The notes under the pieces: generated by a model | Databases searched by the model: none | What the model was told of the DNA's origin: nothing | Seen by the model: the letters and a program-made list of their open reading frames with translations, nothing else | Shown: in pieces, positions 10,801 to 21,285 of the stretch | Layout of the letters: the number at the start of each line of letters is the position of its first letter | Position numbering within the stretch: the first letter of the stretch is position 1 | Position numbers and translations under genes: made by a program | Origin: Lumbricus terrestris | Taxonomy: Eukaryota; Annelida; Clitellata; Crassiclitellata; Lumbricidae | Length of the DNA: 64,000 nucleotides | Assembly: GCA_949752735.1 (NCBI GenBank) | Contig: OX457039.1 | Coordinates: forward strand, 29,600,786 to 29,664,785 | Direction of reading: 5' to 3'

Positions 10801-12178
10801 CCTGCCGACTATGGTGCCTGACAGGGTTAGTGACATCTTCCGATCGTACTGGGCTCAGAGATTGATGTGGCTGATTGGCGAGAACTTGGCATTTGCTCCA
10901 CCGAATGCCTTTCAGGAGCGATCCGGTCATTCAGACCTTGACGATGCCAGAGATGAGTCTGGGCTGTATCACGGAGTCGGAAACTACATCAAGGAATTGA
11001 CGAGCTGGAAGTGTAGAAAGCACACTTTCTTTGACTGCGTCAGTGAGCTTTCGCACGATTTAGTTGCGGCCGGTCTGTGGAAGTCACGTGATGCGGAGGT
11101 AGTTGATGCTTGGATCGCAGATTTGTCTGCTCTTGGCTATGAACCGCCAGAGATGATTCCAGAGAGATCGGGTCCATGCTTGTCACCAGAACCGTTAAAT
11201 GTTGTGTTTTACCCGACAGAGCAGAACACTACACTTCCGCATGACACTGGTCTGCACATTCTTCCTGAGTCAACGAATCATGAAGTGGTGACTGAGACGT
11301 TGTCCTCATGGTGCGGACCAGCATTTGCCCATCACTGGAAATCGGCCTTAATCAATGCTCACAAATATTCCGATTCTCTTTTAATCATTAGCATCTATCG
11401 TAACTTTGAGTCAATTGTTCCCGTGTTGGAGGCCTTCTACAAGCCAAACTATCCGCAAATACTCTACTGTACTGACCGGAAAGTGAGCAGAAGTTTCATG
11501 CAGCATTGGAAGCTGTCTGTTCTGCAGCTGACGGAAACTCCAGGCGCCATCCCCTGTATACTCTCCGCCTTTGACATGAACTACAACGTGAAGGGCTACC
11601 TACACATAACAGAGTTGATGTGGTTGAAAGCCGACCATCAGGTTGCTAAGAAACACAAATCGCTTATGTGGCTGACGGGTGAATTCGACGCGTACAAGCC
11701 ACGAACGCTGAGGCTCTGTAACGAGAACACAATCCACTGTCAGCCAATGACTAAGGACGTTCTCCTCAATCTCGTCAAAGACTTGGATGACATGCCAGCG
11801 CTGTCTGATAAGAAGAAGACCAAGGTACGAGCATGTGTTGCTAAGATGGAGCGTGATCCAACGTGGGTTGCTCAAAAGGAGCTCGTCTGGGTGACCGACC
11901 TGGCTCTCTATCTTCCGGATCGTCTGGTGCCCGACTTAAGGCGCATGAGGGAAGTTTTTACAACGAATCAGAAGCCATTTGAATTCATGGCACCTCTGTT
12001 GCTAGAGTGTGACCAGCTGACCATTGAATACCTTGAGCACAGCGAAGAACTGGAGTCCATCAATCCAGAGCGGAAAGGCGACTACGTCTTCCCATTTCCA
12101 TTCCACAATGTTTCCTCCGGGTCCGTCTCCGATAGGGAAATACGCAAGAGTTACTGCGCTCACTTTGAGCAGTACTGA
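7753..12178 (+). CDS. DUF288 / STELLO-like type II membrane glycosyltransferase, four coding exons
   Basis: Joined exons 7753-7890, 8499-8656, 9470-9590 and 10373-12178 give 740 residues plus stop, with all junctions in frame. Residues about 23-42 form a single hydrophobic anchor after an Arg/Lys-rich start, the layout of a Golgi type II glycosyltransferase. Exon 2 carries KWIVMTTIHSPT and the GWQVLVVGDRKTP block; exon 3 has LGYSVHEYLPYNSYTRKTIG; exon 4 opens with HGAKYIYDVDDDN, a DxD-type metal/nucleotide-sugar motif at residues 147-151. These blocks match the DUF288 family, whose plant members STELLO1/2 are Golgi proteins needed for cellulose synthase complex assembly. The substrate of animal members is not known to me. 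A second conserved block (YPQILYCTDRKVSRSF, then GYLHITELMWLK) lies in the C-terminal half. The length is close to the plant proteins (about 770). The first ATG after a likely 5'UTR splice acceptor (7703) is chosen; a second Met lies two codons on. Possible AATAAA signals are at 13880 and 14190. Confidence 0.88.
8499..8656 (+). CDS. STELLO-like gene, coding exon 2
   Basis: The acceptor is TTATGTTAG ending at 8498 and the donor is GGTAAGT at 8657 (phase 2). It encodes DLDEIEALEVVNSEKW through GDRKTPKSW, including the first beta strand region of the DUF288 glycosyltransferase fold. The split codon AG/T restores Ser with the first base of exon 3. Confidence 0.85.
9470..9590 (+). CDS. STELLO-like gene, coding exon 3
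   Basis: The acceptor is ATATTGTAG ending at 9469 and the donor is GTGAGT at 9591 (phase 0). It encodes IPNVIFLDVSHQKSLGYSV and then EYLPYNSYTRKTIGYLYAIK, the block that directly precedes the DxD motif in DUF288 proteins. Confidence 0.85.
10373..12178 (+). CDS. STELLO-like gene, terminal coding exon
   Basis: The acceptor is TATTTTCAG ending at 10372, and the exon is open for 1806 nt to TGA at 12176-12178. It holds most of the lumenal domain, from HGAKYIYDVDDDN to the C-terminus, with no internal stop. The GTG at 10397 is only the Val of DVDDD, not a start. A hAT-type element sits about 100 bp after the stop, probably in the 3'UTR. Confidence 0.92.
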   Translation, partial: HGAKYIYDVDDDNFPENGLGGFQMSVDTTSHLVLVTNNLTSNPYVHFGQSSLWPRGYPLERIGLAPDRTYDLCETNAPAIQQGVVNGDPDLDAIARLTRKHPSSKLVLQFDQTAPPYLLPPGTFAPFNSQNTFFRQSAFWAMVLPTMVPDRVSDIFRSYWAQRLMWLIGENLAFAPPNAFQERSGHSDLDDARDESGLYHGVGNYIKELTSWKCRKHTFFDCVSELSHDLVAAGLWKSRDAEVVDAWIADLSALGYEPPEMIPERSGPCLSPEPLNVVFYPTEQNTTLPHDTGLHILPESTNHEVVTETLSSWCGPAFAHHWKSALINAHKYSDSLLIISIYRNFESIVPVLEAFYKPNYPQILYCTDRKVSRSFMQHWKLSVLQLTETPGAIPCILSAFDMNYNVKGYLHITELMWLKADHQVAKKHKSLMWLTGEFDAYKPRTLRLCNENTIHCQPMTKDVLLNLVKDLDDMPALSDKKKTKVRACVAKMERDPTWVAQKELVWVTDLALYLPDRLVPDLRRMREVFTTNQKPFEFMAPLLLECDQLTIEYLEHSEELESINPERKGDYVFPFPFHNVSSGSVSDREIRKSYCAHFEQY

Positions 12179-12274
12179 TGATCATTTTTTCATTCTGTTT
12201 CATGTCTTTCAGAATTCGTCTGATTCCAAGTAATGCTGCCATGCTGAGCATTAGCACAGTGTTACTGTCGCTGT

Positions 12275-12612
12275 CATAGGCGTACGAGACGAGGGTCCAG
12301 AGGGGATAAATGCCCCCCAAATTTCAGGCAAATGTGTTTTTCGGGGAAAAGAGGCATGGACGGGCCAAAAAAATTTGGAATTTTTTTCGGGCAAAACAGG
12401 TACAGGAGGATTTTTTCGGGTGTGCAGGGGTAACAAAAGTCGCCATATTTTTCTGACGGGAAAATTCTAAGAATTTTGGGCGGATCACTAAAAAAAGGTC
12501 AGATTTTTCGGACGGGAAAATCCTAAAAATTTCGGGGGAAAAAGGTCGTCAGATTTTTCGGGCCAAAATTTTTTTTTGCCCCCCCACTGCCGAAATGTTC
12601 CGTACGCCTATG
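12275..12612. mobile_element. hAT-type MITE with CATAGGCGTACG ends, just downstream of the STELLO-like gene
   Basis: The ends CATAGGCGTACG and its inverse are flanked by a perfect 8-bp duplication GTCGCTGT (12267-12274, 12613-12620). The interior has GTCCAGAGGGG, CCCCCCAAATTTC and repeated TTTTTCGGG plus AAAAAAGGTC words, and no ORF. It starts 97 bp after the stop codon of the STELLO-like gene, so it is probably transcribed in the 3'UTR. Confidence 0.86.
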
Positions 12613-12620
12613 GTCGCTGT

Positions 12621-14782
12621 TCATTCCTTTAGAAGTCTTTCAGAGTTATTAACTTCCCAACTGAACGATTAATGTATTGGCACCTGTCATATTTGTCAAT
12701 AATCATTTTTATCATTACATTCCTCATCATCTGTATTGTCATGAAATTTCAATCAGGTTCAGCAGATGAGCATAAAGCAAGGAGCGACAATGATCTACGT
12801 TCTTTGTCATTACTGCAAGTCTGTTGTGTGAAGTACTGTTACTCTATTTTATTCAAAGAGTCAAAGTTGTTCCTAAATATGTTAATTGCTTTTTTCTTTC
12901 TTTTGTAGCTTTTTCTTGAATAGATGTTAACTATAGTTTAGTAAATGTTTTTATGTTTTTAAACACTTATGTTTTGCAATGAGCAGGATAAATCTTTGCC
13001 CTACAAATCCCAATCTCCTTCTTGTCCATAATCCCTTCTTGTCTCCCTTCTCTGACTACCTCAGCCTCGGGACTATGTAAAAAATATAACGTGTACTTAG
13101 GCTGCTTGTTAGTCTGCCATTCGAAGGTCTTTAACATTCTCTTTTACAGCTGTTAATACATGTTAACTGATAACCACAACATTGACCTAAACAGCAGTTA
13201 TTGATGAATCATTGGCACTGATGTGATGAAACGTCAGAGGCAATTAAATAGCACAAGTCTGTGATAACTTGCAGTTACTGAGCTATCTACAAGTTTTCAT
13301 GGCCAGCAAGTGATGGTGACTGTCAATGACAATCACCATCACTTTTTAAAGCAATGATGATCGGACCATGCCATCACAATACAAAGTTAGACTTACGATG
13401 TTGAGCTGAGTTTATCTCAGACTGGTAAACGTTCTGATATACAACTTTTTCTTTAGTGCAATGCTTATAAAATGAGTTACGTTTTTCTAGAGCAGTAATA
13501 TTTGTAAGTATGCTCCATGCAATCCATGCTTCAAATTGTTCTGCTTTCTGCTTGTTTGATAAAAGAATTTTCTTAGAGATTACTTGTACAGATAGCAGGT
13601 TAGAGAACAGAGATCCTTGAAAAGCACCTGAAATATGTTAAGAAAATGTAATATATATATAACTAAACACACACACACATATATACACAGAAATTCCTTC
13701 TGTTGTCTTCATTCGAGTATTTTCTTCTAAATTTTTTTCCAATGGACATGTGTAGTTGTGTACTAATTTTAAACAAATCTTGGCGATTGCACGTATCATT
13801 AACATTGGTACGTAACCTTACACAATTCAAACGAGGCATTGACTTATTCTGCTTTTGCGTTTTAACAAGATTATTCTGTAATAAAGCAGTGAAGAGGAAT
13901 TGCTGTCATGAAACCTCTTGAAACGAAACCCATTTGTTTAACTTTGTTAACTAGTTTTCCTTTCTTTGCATTGAGCACCTTTTCGTTGTGACTATGTCAA
14001 CTGTTGTATCATGAAAGAAAGATTTTATATTTACAACTTTTGTTCAAGCTTGGTTCATTAACTCCAACTTTAATTGCAGTCTAGTCATCATTTTGTCTAT
14101 ATTTTTATTGATGTAGTCTTCATGATTCATCTTTCTCTTAATCAATATTAATACAAATCACCAGCTACACCTTGGCTCTTGTCATACGCAATAAATATTA
14201 TATGGCAATGTTTCCCGATCTTTTCCTATGTCAAAATCCATCTGATCTGAAATTTTTTGACAAACAACAATGAATCTGATATAGGGTTAAGTCATAACAC
14301 TGTTATGAAGAACTGAATTATCAGTATATAAATATAGAGAGAGTTTTAATCCACAAAATTGGATTAGTAATTATTTTAAATGAAATTTTCCACAGAACAT
14401 TTTGCTTCACAACATTTGAAGTCTGATTTTTAATGCAGCCACATATCAAAAACAACATTTTTCTCAATATGCTAATGGAACTTTTGGCTTCCCCCGATTC
14501 CAAGGGACACACTTTGGGAAACACTGAAACAAGGTAACATTAGGCATTATGGATTTTATCATTTGAACATGGCACAAATTAATGAAATCATGGATCCAAC
14601 TCAAAAAACTCAAAAAAAATTCATGTTCAACTTCAAGACTTGTGCCAGTTCATGTTTGACATAATCAGTGATTTTTAAGTAAGTAGATATCCTGTGAATA
14701 TAACTTGAATCATGTTGCATTTCAAAAGAAAGCAGAAGTGTAAGCCTTTCGTATATTTTGTAAATGCTGCCCATTTTTACTT
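12621..14782. other. Geneless AT-rich stretch, possible 3'UTR and beyond
   Basis: Candidate AATAAA signals at 13880 and 14190 could end the STELLO-like transcript. A short CA/TA repeat is at 13653-13687. No gene was recognised. Confidence 0.4.
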
Positions 14783-15151
14783 GGCGGAAAATTTATTCTG
14801 TTACATAAATCCTGTGAGAGTTAGGTGGAAAATTTATTCTGTTACATAAATCCTGTGAGAGTTAGGTGGAAAATTTATTCTGTTACATAAATCCTGTGAG
14901 AGTTAGGTGGAAAATTTATTCTGTTACATAAATCCTGTGAGAGTTAGGTGGACAATTTATTCTGTTACATAAATCCTGTGAGAGTTAGGTGGAAAATTTA
15001 TTCTGTTACATAAATCCTGTGAGAGTTAGGTGGAAAATTTATTCTGTTACATAAATCCTGTGAGAGTTAGGTGGAAAATTTATTCTGTTACATAAATCCT
15101 GTGAGAGTTAGGTGGAAAATTTATTCTGTTACATAAATCCTGTGAGAGTTA
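14783..15151 (+). repeat. 41-bp minisatellite, 9 units
   Basis: The unit GGAAAATTTATTCTGTTACA continues TAAATCCTGTGAGAGTTAGGT. Nine nearly identical copies are at exact 41-bp spacing; the first has GGCGG and the fifth GGACAAT as the only visible changes. Near-identity suggests recent expansion. Confidence 0.95.
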
Positions 15152-15484
15152 ATGGAAACATCTGTTAACTTGTGAGTTTGTGTGATCCAACAGGACATGT
15201 TGTATCGTGTGCCGATATATTTGCTGCTTATCAAATAAGCTCATGTTCTTGTGAATTAAGTACTGATTGCAGTTGCTGTTTAGATCAAAGTTGCTGCTTA
15301 GCAACAGTTGTAATATATAATTGATCTGTTCACAATTCAAAATGATGTTTATGTAGTTTTTATTAAATAAAAATGAGAAGTATCATGGCTATGGGCTTTA
15401 GTTATATATTTGAATGAGCAGTGTTTTATTAATACGAGTGGCTATTTTCGTTTAATGGAAGATGAAAAGATGCAACAGTTGTTT

Positions 15485-15702
15485 ATTAAATTTTATTTAT
15501 TGATTTGTTGCATTTGCTATAGCACCCCTCCAAGCTCTCTACTCAGAGGCACTTCCGACTAAAGCGCGGACACTGCAAAGCGCATGAGCAATTGCAAGTG
15601 GTGGACTTTCTCAAGGTCCATGTGCGGCGGCTTGAGGTGGATTCAAACCTGGAACCCTCCGGATCCAAGGCACCACCGACCATCGTGCCGACACAGCACA
15701 GT
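15485..15702 (-). mobile_element. tRNA-headed SINE sharing the LINE tail
   Basis: On the minus strand a tRNA-like head with a B-box-type GGTTTGAATCC is followed by a body. The 3' end CGGAAGTGCCTCTGAGTAG, GGAGGGGTGCTATAGCAAAT and an AATAAATAAA tail matches the LINE tails at 42481 and 63291. Tail sharing implies mobilisation by that LINE. Confidence 0.72.
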
Positions 15703-16149
15703 AATTAATCTTCATTTAATTACACAAATCAGAGTGACACGTACCCAGTTACATGTCAATACACTTTAAAAGTAAACAGCAAAATAATGTGAAGATAACA
15801 ATGGAAGGTTGAGTCAAACTATGGAAATTTGCCATTGGAGTTGAAACTGGGATAGCAGACTTTCAAAGCCATCTAGCATCAACACTGCAAGACTGATGAA
15901 AAGCTGATTAACTACTTCCACAATGGCGAGTTTATCTTAGTATGTTTATTGACGTCTACTCATTTTTGCATAACCTAACAAATACAGGCATTATCTGAAT
16001 CAGTAATTCCAATCGTGACTTTTAGAGAATTCTTATAAATTTGTTAACACTCCAAAATGCCCAACATGATCACACTAAACTCCATGATCGATCAAGTCGA
16101 GTGCTACGATCGAATTGTCTTGACTTACCGATTGACTAGTCGACCTCTT

Positions 16150-16505
16150 CAGGGCCGTGTTTAACATAGGTCCATTCGGTGCGGTGCACCGAATGCCCCT
16201 GAACCGAGAGTTTTGTTCCTATTGGGCAAATGACTTATGCGAGTGCAGCAAGTCTCAGTGGTACTATTATATAGGCCTAAACCTTTTGTAAAATAAGTGA
16301 ATGTAAGAAATAATCAATTATCAATTAGAAATGTAGCTACAATAAAAGCCCAATACGATGATATAAATTTCTTTATGATATAGCCTATACTTACTTACAC
16401 GTGGCCGTAGCTTTTGGAAACCAACGGCCGCTCGAAAGACACTATATAGATGCCCCTGCGGTAACACTTTGCACCGACACTCAAAGAACCTTAAACACGG
16501 CCCTG
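16150..16505. mobile_element. hAT-type MITE with CAGGGCCGTGTTTAA ends
   Basis: 15-bp perfect inverted ends are flanked by a perfect 8-bp duplication GACCTCTT (16142-16149, 16506-16513). No transposase ORF remains. A second, longer inverted pair (ACTCCATGAT at 16080 and ATCATGGAGT at about 16850) surrounds it and may be an older host element. Confidence 0.88.
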
Positions 16506-17390
16506 GACCTCTTACCAACTTGGCAAATAATGATCGACTTTTGCCAACTTGGACTGTAGTGTCTTGGCCATTTCCCACCATCTATGTGACGATGGCACCA
16601 ATTGAGATGCTTGGTTGCAGTGAACTTCAAATCAAATTCATATGGTAGTTTTGTGTTTACGCAGAATTACGGTACATCACATTATTAACATTTCTTGTGA
16701 CACCTGGCAGATAAAAAACTAGGAAGTAAAATATTTCATAATCGAGCCAAGGAAACGATTTACTTTCACTAGCTAGTCGATCAAGTCCAAATATTCTAAA
16801 GCTGGCTCACTAAAATTTGGTTGAGTTACGATCGAATTAACTCAATCATGGAGTATAGATCATATTTGCCCCTCTCACTTCGCTTTTTATGCTTGGATCA
16901 CGGTGAGAATTGCGAGGGGAGTTGTGGGGTTCAACCCTCGTCTTTCTTAGAACCCTACGTAGTGGTCTTTGTTGCTCACCCCAAGTCCACATAAATTAAC
17001 ATCTGACCCACAATTCTTTTTCTATAATTCTATACTGGGTTGGATACATCTGATTGATAGGCTCATGCTATCAACTAAATCAGACAATTTGCTACATTTG
17101 TTAACAGATTTTAAAAACTGGTTGTTATACTGATTCTTTCAAAGAGAAATCCAATCCCACTGATAGGCTTAAAATCGCATTATTAACACAGGAAAAAACT
17201 AATTATAAACTTTTCCTTCAGACTTTTTCTACAAATTTACGTGGTCCATAACAAACTAGTTCCAGTGATGATTCTATCATGCTGTCAATCCAGCTGCTAA
17301 GTACTGGTTTTATGGCTGGGTAGCAATGATCAGTTGTCTCAGGCTAGTAAAACTATTAATGCAAACCATATGCTAGGTTGATTGATTCTG

Positions 17391-18836
17391 TCATGGAAGA
17401 CACTGGTAGCTGGGTCTGCCGTTTGTTGACTGTTCCTCGTCTGTGTCGTGTACTTCACCATCGCCATAGAGATCGCTGTCAAACACGCTTGGCTCCATTT
17501 CTTCCTCCGTATTCGATTCACTTGCACTGCCGCTGTCTGTTGTCTCCACCATCTCTGTTGGATCCTCAATGTCACGGAACGTCATGTAATACTGGATACC
17601 TGGAGCAAGATGGAGCTCTTCCAGATTCTTTGCAAAGAACGGTGCTGGAATCTGGTTAAGAACGGCTCTTCGTGACAGCTCCTTAAGTGGTCTTGGACTT
17701 CGATAGAACCACCTGAGCCAGTCTAGAAGACTGAGGTTCTTGCGTGCAAACTCGGGAAGGTTTTCCATTTTGATTTGCCATAGCTTTCTCAAGTTTCTCA
17801 CTTGACTTCCTGCCCGTGCCAGGACTTTTGCCAAATCATCATACCCTTCATGGAAGGCCATTTCTAATGCATTCTTCACAGCTTGCTCACCTTCATACCA
17901 TGAACACGGTCCTGCACCAAGCAAGTTGACATCGGTATTGGCACGAATGAGCTCAAGAGCTACCATGCACCAGCGCTTTGGATGTGCCAGGTAAACCGGT
18001 CGTCTCCTGATCGCTACAAGGCAGAGTGCGCTCTGATTGTACGCGTTCACTCGATTTGGATCGGCGCCTCTTTCCAGCAGAAGTTTCATTGACTCCAGCT
18101 GCCCATGCGATGCAGCAAACATGAGAGGAGTCATCCGCTGATGCTGATCATTCCAGCTGTCTGGAAGGACGTTGCCAGACTGGAGGAAAATGTCAAGGCA
18201 GACGCAGTGTCCTTTAAATGCAGCCATGTGGATTGGCCGACGAACGAGTTTATCCTCCGTAGTTCGATCGGCGTCAAGCTGGAGAAGTCGCTGAAGCAAC
18301 TCTGGACGATTTGACTTGACAGCTTGCATGATCGGCGTCTTCGAGAACTTGTCCGTTACAGACACGTCTGCGCCCTGAGACACCAGAAGCTCAAAAAGGT
18401 CCCTCTGGTCGGTCTTGATTGCCCAGTGCAGTGCAGTCCTGTGAAACATATCTTTGGCATGGATGTCAGACTTGTGTCGCAGCAGACATTCGGCGCACGA
18501 CTTCTGACTGTATTTTACAGCCACGAGAAAAGGCGTCATAGATCGAATGGTTTCACGGTCTACCGATGCTCCGGCCCTTACTAGTTCTTCTACCACGTCG
18601 ACATGTCCGAATCGTGCGGCAGCGTGCAGTGGTGTGAATCGCTTTCTTGCTTTCGCGTTGATGCGAGCACCGGCCTCAAGCAGGACCCTGACTGCTGACA
18701 ACTGTCCAGAGGCAGATGCACAAAACAGAGGTGTCTCCCATTTATCGTTTCTGATGTTGATATTACACTCGTCAGACAACAGCAAGACCTTCAGCGCATC
18801 GGTGTCACCATTAGAGGCTGCCTTGTGTAGAGTCAT
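17391..18836 (-). CDS. Ankyrin-repeat and SOCS-box (ASB-type) protein
   Basis: One open exon of 481 codons. From the ATG, eight clear ankyrin repeats run to about residue 262 (for example the TPLHAAARFGHVDVVEELV and TALHWAIKTDQRDLFELL units). Two weaker ones follow to about 340. A SOCS box lies at about 381-420 (PRPLKELSRRAVLNQIP, an elongin-C binding BC box). An acidic Ser/Glu/Asp tail closes the protein. ASB proteins use the SOCS box to join elongin B/C and Cullin-5 in an E3 ubiquitin ligase, with the ankyrin repeats selecting the substrate; the target here is unknown. The start is the first ATG after a good splice acceptor (TTCCTATGTAG ending at 18842), so 5' sequence lies in another exon. 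No long intron interrupts the domain. I cannot assign a vertebrate ASB number. Confidence 0.87.
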   Translation of the reverse strand: MTLHKAASNGDTDALKVLLLSDECNINIRNDKWETPLFCASASGQLSAVRVLLEAGARINAKARKRFTPLHAAARFGHVDVVEELVRAGASVDRETIRSMTPFLVAVKYSQKSCAECLLRHKSDIHAKDMFHRTALHWAIKTDQRDLFELLVSQGADVSVTDKFSKTPIMQAVKSNRPELLQRLLQLDADRTTEDKLVRRPIHMAAFKGHCVCLDIFLQSGNVLPDSWNDQHQRMTPLMFAASHGQLESMKLLLERGADPNRVNAYNQSALCLVAIRRRPVYLAHPKRWCMVALELIRANTDVNLLGAGPCSWYEGEQAVKNALEMAFHEGYDDLAKVLARAGSQVRNLRKLWQIKMENLPEFARKNLSLLDWLRWFYRSPRPLKELSRRAVLNQIPAPFFAKNLEELHLAPGIQYYMTFRDIEDPTEMVETTDSGSASESNTEEEMEPSVFDSDLYGDGEVHDTDEEQSTNGRPSYQCLP

Positions 18837-19059
18837 ATCTTCTACATAGGAACACAGATGCACATAGAGATGTTATAGGCCTAATAAAGTAATAGCATCT
18901 TCGTTTATTGAAAATTCTAGATGTCACACCGCATGCAGGTGCCCTACAGGTTACATGAAAAATAAGATCATTACTCATTAGCCTACCATTTTCTCAATAT
19001 TAAGATTTTGTCAATAGGCCTATGCAATCACATAACAATGCTGTAATTGCATGGCATCA

Positions 19060-19140
19060 ATACATTTATATAGCGCCTCTCGCAGAATGACTTCACGAAT
19101 ATCAGCAGAAAAACTCTGTTGGAAAAGAAATCTTTTTAAA
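19060..19140 (-). mobile_element. LINE/SINE 3' tail fragment, minus strand
   Basis: Reverse reading gives GAGAGGCGCTATATAAATGT, the shared tail, within the probable first intron of the ASB-type gene. Confidence 0.45.
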
Positions 19141-19919
19141 GAACGAGAGTGATATAATTATATAATAAGGAAAAACGAGTCATTAGTTTAGCCTATGGTG
19201 TAATAGTATATTTGTACCTTTTTAAAATACAAATTCCTACGCATAAGTTGCTAAATTATACGTCGTCCATCAGATTCTAATTCAGATCCTAATTGAACGA
19301 AATATTACTAACTTAAAATAAAGTAGAAGTAGGGACTTTCTCAAGATTCTTTCTCAGCACCAATTTGATGATGAATATTCATTAAACTTGACATTTAAAA
19401 AGAGGACGCCATAATTATGGTCAAAAGATTCTAAATATGATAAGATGGGTAGTGCCTATATAAATAATTAAATATATAAGGTCGTTGGATAGTGCGAAAG
19501 AGGGCGCGTGATGCATTCTGGTATGGATTCTGGTAGAGTTGACCAGAGGTAAAACAACGAGCAAAGTTGCAATGATAAAATTCACCAATTAAAAGTCGTT
19601 TTATACGAAAAGTATCGTAAAATCAAAAGAATGTTAAATTTTTGCTAATAGTACGTTATTTCAACTTTAGATGGCCAGAAACTGATATTAGATCAAGTCT
19701 AAAACTTATAGCGCGCCATATAGTCTACGGTACATGTGTGGTTAGGCCTAGGCCTATGGCAATTTTTACCTATAGGCTAAAAATTATTATAGCCTATTAC
19801 AGTGAACGCCTATAGGTAGGCCCTATTGACAGTCGCATTAGGCCTATACGCCGCTATAATAGGCCTAAGTCTATTGATGTGGCAATTTGTGGCTAGATAT
19901 TTACATTGCCCACACGCAT

Positions 19920-20122
19920 GGTTTAAAGTGGCTGGGAACGCGTGGTAACGGCGTTCCCACTGCGCTGCACTGCATGCTCTCGAATTTCTTTTCCTGCGTT
20001 CCCACTGCTCGCGAGGCTATATGCACGGAACCCTTGAAACATGGGCGTTCCCAATAATACTTCATCAGCGTTCCCACTACTCACAGCAGTCGTTCCCACT
20101 GCTTACTCAAACCACTTTAACC
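19920..20122. mobile_element. Small inverted-repeat element with iterated GTTCCCACT motif
   Basis: TTAAAGTGG at the left and CCACTTTAA at the right bracket five direct and one inverted copies of a GCGTTCCCACTGC-like motif at irregular spacing. No target duplication could be assigned. It lies about 230 bp downstream (minus sense) of the candidate ASB 5' exon, in its intron. Confidence 0.5.
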
Positions 20123-20352
20123 ACTACACATGCACACGACTATTATAAAGCCATCCAATATAGCGCGGCCCTCTAACAATTAGGCCTAATTAAGCCACCG
20201 GTTTTCAACGCACATAAGTTTATTCACAATCTAACAGCTGATCGAGTGAGTCCGGACCCTCAAACTGTGGGCCCATGTGCAGCACCCCATAACATCTACC
20301 TTCAAAATACAAGCCTCCTACCATCAGATCGAGATGCCTATATGCAACTCAC

Positions 20353-20526
20353 CTTCGGCTGATGGGAACTAATTCCTGTTGATGAATTTTGACTAAGGTC
20401 ACTGCAATCCATGAACGATTTGCAGTCACATAGTGTACTGTACTCTGCAGCAACTACCGGTACTGCTGGACCTGTGCTGGTGCCTAAATTCTTCCTATGT
20501 CGACGACGACGACGAGATGACAGCAC
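20353..20526 (-). other. Candidate 5' non-coding exon of the ASB-type gene
   Basis: On the minus strand a strong donor (CCGAAG before GTGAGT) ends a stretch that is open in one frame without an ATG. Joined to the acceptor at 18842, this frame reaches a TGA that overlaps the ASB start ATG (ATGA). That suggests a transcribed leader rather than coding sequence. The upstream boundary is not defined, and no cDNA evidence is available. Confidence 0.3.
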
Positions 20527-21285
20527 AAGTGATGACGTTGTATTTCGTGCAAATGTAGATCAAGTGTAGCCTAACGTTCACATTCTCTCGACTGGAGATC
20601 AGACTCAAGCAAGTTAAGAGTGGACAGCCTATGTAGTCTACATGCAGGTCTACATGTATGCATTTGCACTAGAGTTTAGGCCTACATAGTCCTATCTACC
20701 TAAGAGAAGCATAGCCTTAATTTAGGCTTACGATCTCTAGATAAACAGAGTGAGGACCAATTACCATCGAGAAAGCAAATCGATCGTCCGATCCAAGCGA
20801 TAAGCAAATACTGACTTTTATCAACAAGTGATAAGATTTCGAGCAACAGGTTGCGATTAGGCGACCGATAACGCGGTTAGGCCTTAGGGGAGGGCGGGGC
20901 AAAACGCCCATGGGAGGTAAGATGCCCATAGGCATTATTTCAGGCAGCTGATATGCCGAATCCAAATTTTAGTTAGAACCGTTTCATTTTATGCATTTCC
21001 GGTTGAAAGACATCGTACTTTCGCGTTTCCTGTGAACAGGTCACTCGTTATCACGAAAAATCGAATTTTGCCAAAACGGATGTAAGGATTTCCATTTTTC
21101 ATTAATTCGTGTAAATTATATGGTTTCACTGTTGCCTAAAGATGCAAGCTTTGTTGGATTCATACTTATTTAGGTATGTTACAGCGAAGTTAAATCTGTC
21201 ATTGAAGTACCGTAGTCGTTTTAGGCGTATGGTATGGAATATAACTACCAGTGCTCTGGGGTAAGATGCCCACGGGCGTATTAAT

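Noticed and set aside
16080..16860. Outer inverted pair ACTCCATGAT/ATCATGGAGT as a second transposon around the 16150 hAT
   Set aside because: Only about 10 bases match cleanly and no flanking duplication was found; mentioned but not called.
17378..18849. Plus-strand ORFs opposite the ASB-type gene
   Set aside because: They are shadows of the ankyrin-repeat coding exon with no domain of their own.
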